The translations under genes and the position numbers were made by a program. Source: Rhodospirillaceae bacterium (GTDB taxonomy: Bacteria > Pseudomonadota > Alphaproteobacteria > Rhodospirillales > Rhodospirillaceae). Taken from it: a stretch of 64,000 nt of DNA. The notes under the pieces were generated by a model. It was not told the DNA's origin. It saw nothing but the letters and a program-made list of their open reading frames with translations, and searched no databases. Positions 61,962 through 64,000 of the stretch are shown here, one piece after another. Location of the stretch: contig JABJAH010000018.1 of the NCBI GenBank assembly GCA_018666155.1, positions 1-64,000 of the forward strand, written 5' to 3'. Each line of letters begins with the position of its first letter. The first letter of the stretch is position 1.

Positions 61962-63077
61962 ATGAAACTCGTTATTGAAAGGTCCGCGCTCCTAAAATCT
62001 CTGGGTCACGTCCAGAGCGTTGTTGAGCGGCGTACCACGATCCCCATTCTCTCCAACGTCCGTCTTGATGCGGCGAAGGGCAGTTTAAGCCTGAACGCGA
62101 CAGACATGGATTTGGAGATTGTTGAGTCCGCTACGGCTGAAGTCAGCCAGAAAGGCGAGACCACAGCCCCAGCCCATACCCTGTATGACATCGTCCGCAA
62201 GTTGCCGGATGGTGCTCAGGTTGAGCTGGCGTTTGGCGGCGAAGGTCAGCTGACCCTCAGTTCCGGCCGGTCTCGTTTCCAGCTGGCCTGTCTCCCGGTC
62301 GACGATTTCCCAGCTCTGGCATCCGGTGATTTTTCACATACCTTTAGCTTGTCGGCGACGGACCTTAGGTCTTTGATTGATCGCACCCGCTTCGCGATCT
62401 CAACCGAAGAAACCCGCTATTATCTGAATGGTATTTATCTCCACGGCACCGACAGCGATGGTGTCGAGGTACTGCGGACGGTGGCGACCGACGGTCACCG
62501 TTTGGCTCGGGTGGAGTTACCGCTCCCCGACGGCGCGGCGGGCATGCCGGGCATTATTGTCCCTCGCAAGGCGGTTGCTGAGGTCCGCAAGCTCATCGAA
62601 GAAGCCGAAGGCGATGTCACGGTGTCGGTGTCAGATGCCAAGATTCGTTTTTCCATCGGCGATACAATTTTGACCTCCAAGCTGATCGACGGCACGTTCC
62701 CGGATTACGAACGCGTCATCCCGACCGGCAATGACAAGGTGCTCGAGACCGATTGTAAAATGTTGTCTAAGGCGGTTGATCGCGTCTCGGCGATCAGCTC
62801 AGAGAAGTCACGGTCGATCAAACTCAATATGGAAAAGGGGCTGGTCACATTGTCAGCCTCCAGCCCAGAGAACGGCAGTGCCATTGAAGAGGTTGAGGCC
62901 TCTTACGATGCGGGACAGTTGGAAATCGGGTTTAACTCACGCTATCTGCTCGACATCATGCAGCAGATAGAAGGGGATGCAGCTCGCTTTACGATGGCCG
63001 ATGCGGCGTCACCGACGGTCATTCGCGATGTGTCTGACGGGTCGGCGGTCTACGTCCTCATGCCGATGCGGGTGTGA
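61962..63077 (+). CDS. dnaN: DNA polymerase III sliding clamp (beta subunit)
   Basis: 371 residues. The start MKLVIERSALLKSLGHVQSV and RRTTIPILSNVRLDA are the usual N-terminal domain; FAISTEETRYYLNGIYLH, TVATDGHRLARVELPLP, and the C-terminal YVLMPMRV (the hydrophobic groove end that binds client peptides) are conserved. It encircles DNA and tethers Pol III. RecF starts within its stop codon. Confidence 0.98.
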   Translation: MKLVIERSALLKSLGHVQSVVERRTTIPILSNVRLDAAKGSLSLNATDMDLEIVESATAEVSQKGETTAPAHTLYDIVRKLPDGAQVELAFGGEGQLTLSSGRSRFQLACLPVDDFPALASGDFSHTFSLSATDLRSLIDRTRFAISTEETRYYLNGIYLHGTDSDGVEVLRTVATDGHRLARVELPLPDGAAGMPGIIVPRKAVAEVRKLIEEAEGDVTVSVSDAKIRFSIGDTILTSKLIDGTFPDYERVIPTGNDKVLETDCKMLSKAVDRVSAISSEKSRSIKLNMEKGLVTLSASSPENGSAIEEVEASYDAGQLEIGFNSRYLLDIMQQIEGDAARFTMADAASPTVIRDVSDGSAVYVLMPMRV

Positions 63078-64000
63078 ACGCTCTGACGGACACGTCCCGC
63101 CCAGAATGGACAACGTCATCGCCCGCTCACGGGGTGATGGGCATTGTGCGTTTAATGCTGACCGATTTTCGCAACTACGATCATTTGAACCTTGAGCTTG
63201 ATACGCGCTCCGTCGTTCTGGCTGGTGCCAATGGCGCAGGGAAAACCAATGTCCTCGAGGCATTGTCTTTCCTCACGGCTGGTCGGGGATTGCGCGGTGC
63301 GAAGTTGGCCGACGTTGGCCGGTGCTCGCCCTCCGAGGCGCATGAGCGGCCGTGGGCTGTGTCGGCCGATATAGAAACACCGGCAGGGTCGACCCGTCTT
63401 GGCACAGGTATTGATGCCGCCACCCCTGATCGCCGCTCCGTTCATATCGATGGCAAGCCAGCCAAGGGGGCTTCAGCCTTAGCCCAACATGTCGGCGCGA
63501 TCTGGTTGACCCCGGCCATGGATCGATTGTTCACCGATACGCCGGGAGAACGTCGGCGGTTTATTGATCGCCTTGTCACTGTTTTGGATCCGGAACATTC
63601 ATCTCGCTGTGCCGCCTATGACCAAGCCGCGCGACGACGCGCCCGCTTGTTCCGCGATGGTGTGACGGACAATGCCTGGTACGAAGCGCTGGAAGATACG
63701 CTCGCCCGGTACGGCATTGCCATTGCAGCGGCCCGTCGGGATACCGTCGCTCAACTCAATGATGTTTTAGTGGCGACTGAAGGGCCTTTCCCAGCGGCGC
63801 ATCTTAAGCTGACGGGTCAAGTTGATGACTGGCTTGAACATCTTGCGGCGCTTGATGCTGAAGACGCCTTTAGGAATGATCTCGTGTCGACGCGTCAAAC
63901 TTGGTCTCGAACCGGGGATGCGCCACCGCCGCAAGGCCCCAATCGATCTGACCTTATGGTGGTGATGGCAAAAACCGGCCGTCCTGCCGCAGATTGCTCG
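63074..64000 (+). CDS. recF: DNA replication and repair protein RecF, partial
   Basis: Runs off the window edge, so about 309 residues are seen. LMLTDFRNYDHLNLELD is the typical RecF start, AGANGAGKTNVLEALSFLT the Walker A motif, and LTPAMDRLFTDTPGERRRFI with LVTVLDPEHSSRCAAYDQA the middle. RecF loads RecA at gaps with RecO and RecR. The GTG at 63074 overlaps the dnaN stop (GTGA); later in-frame starts at 63134, 63137 and 63146 are possible because the first 24 residues are not conserved. Confidence 0.93.
   Translation, partial: MNALTDTSRPEWTTSSPAHGVMGIVRLMLTDFRNYDHLNLELDTRSVVLAGANGAGKTNVLEALSFLTAGRGLRGAKLADVGRCSPSEAHERPWAVSADIETPAGSTRLGTGIDAATPDRRSVHIDGKPAKGASALAQHVGAIWLTPAMDRLFTDTPGERRRFIDRLVTVLDPEHSSRCAAYDQAARRRARLFRDGVTDNAWYEALEDTLARYGIAIAAARRDTVAQLNDVLVATEGPFPAAHLKLTGQVDDWLEHLAALDAEDAFRNDLVSTRQTWSRTGDAPPPQGPNRSDLMVVMAKTGRPAADCS

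Overview
The window looks like a contiguous piece of chromosome from a moderately GC-rich alphaproteobacterium, probably free-living and related to the Rhodospirillales. Three things point there: a hemD / tsaD / gpsA / YciI neighbourhood at the left end, the order dut-coaBC-ubiB-ubiE-mutM-crotonase-rpsT-dnaA-dnaN-recF at the right end, and a DUF1674 (SDHAF4-type) protein beside rsmB. No phage, transposase, integrase gene or CRISPR array was seen.

Layout. 1-11.5 kb: a HemD domain with a Pro-Glu repeat tail running off the edge, tsaD with a 37-bp tandem repeat at its 3' end, a nucleotide-sugar epimerase, gpsA, a GDP-mannose pyrophosphorylase, an exported propeller protein, YciI, a Rieske protein, acetyl-CoA synthetase, an acetyltransferase and a TPR protein. 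11.5-18.8 kb: two perfect DnaA boxes, an unlisted small SDHAF4-like gene, a membrane peptide, a flavoprotein divergent from two tandem alpha/beta hydrolases, an exported NAD-binding-fold protein, rsmB, a phosphatase and an acetyltransferase. 18.8-34.6 kb: a surface-glycan region with a LegB-like 4,6-dehydratase, methyltransferases, a GT4 gene broken by a frameshift, a flippase-like membrane protein, asparagine synthase, a GT2 enzyme, a WbpG-type amidotransferase with HisH2/HisF2-type partners, and a hexapeptide acetyltransferase. A double alpha/beta hydrolase and a subtilase are interspersed. 34.6-41.8 kb: an exported VOC protein, an oligopeptide-type ABC system lacking its ATPases, a TauD-type dioxygenase and an MFS transporter.

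41.9-43.9 kb is the most unusual stretch. An intact tRNA-Ala(CGC) gene is followed on its 3' side by two degenerate copies of its own 3' end, about 1.0 kb and 1.8 kb away. Each interval holds a single gene (an SDR with an N-terminal membrane anchor, and a lipoprotein whose last codons are antisense tRNA sequence). This looks like two successive small insertions at a tRNA attachment site. 43.9-53 kb is mostly housekeeping (yggT, yggU, folD, argG, rlmN, an OmpA-family lipoprotein, moeB). 53-64 kb is the conserved replication-proximal cluster, ending inside recF.

Working together: the mannose-1-phosphate guanylyltransferase, the epimerase, LegB and the amidotransferase trio all feed nucleotide-sugar chemistry for a surface polysaccharide, but the nonulosonate synthase and CMP-transferase expected with them are not in the window. 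Acs, the crotonases and the ubiquinone genes UbiB/UbiE serve acetate/fatty-acid oxidation and respiration. A recurring theme is export: several enzymes of normally cytoplasmic folds (NmrA-like, SDR, VOC) carry signal peptides or membrane anchors. All functions are read from sequence patterns; no database search was run.
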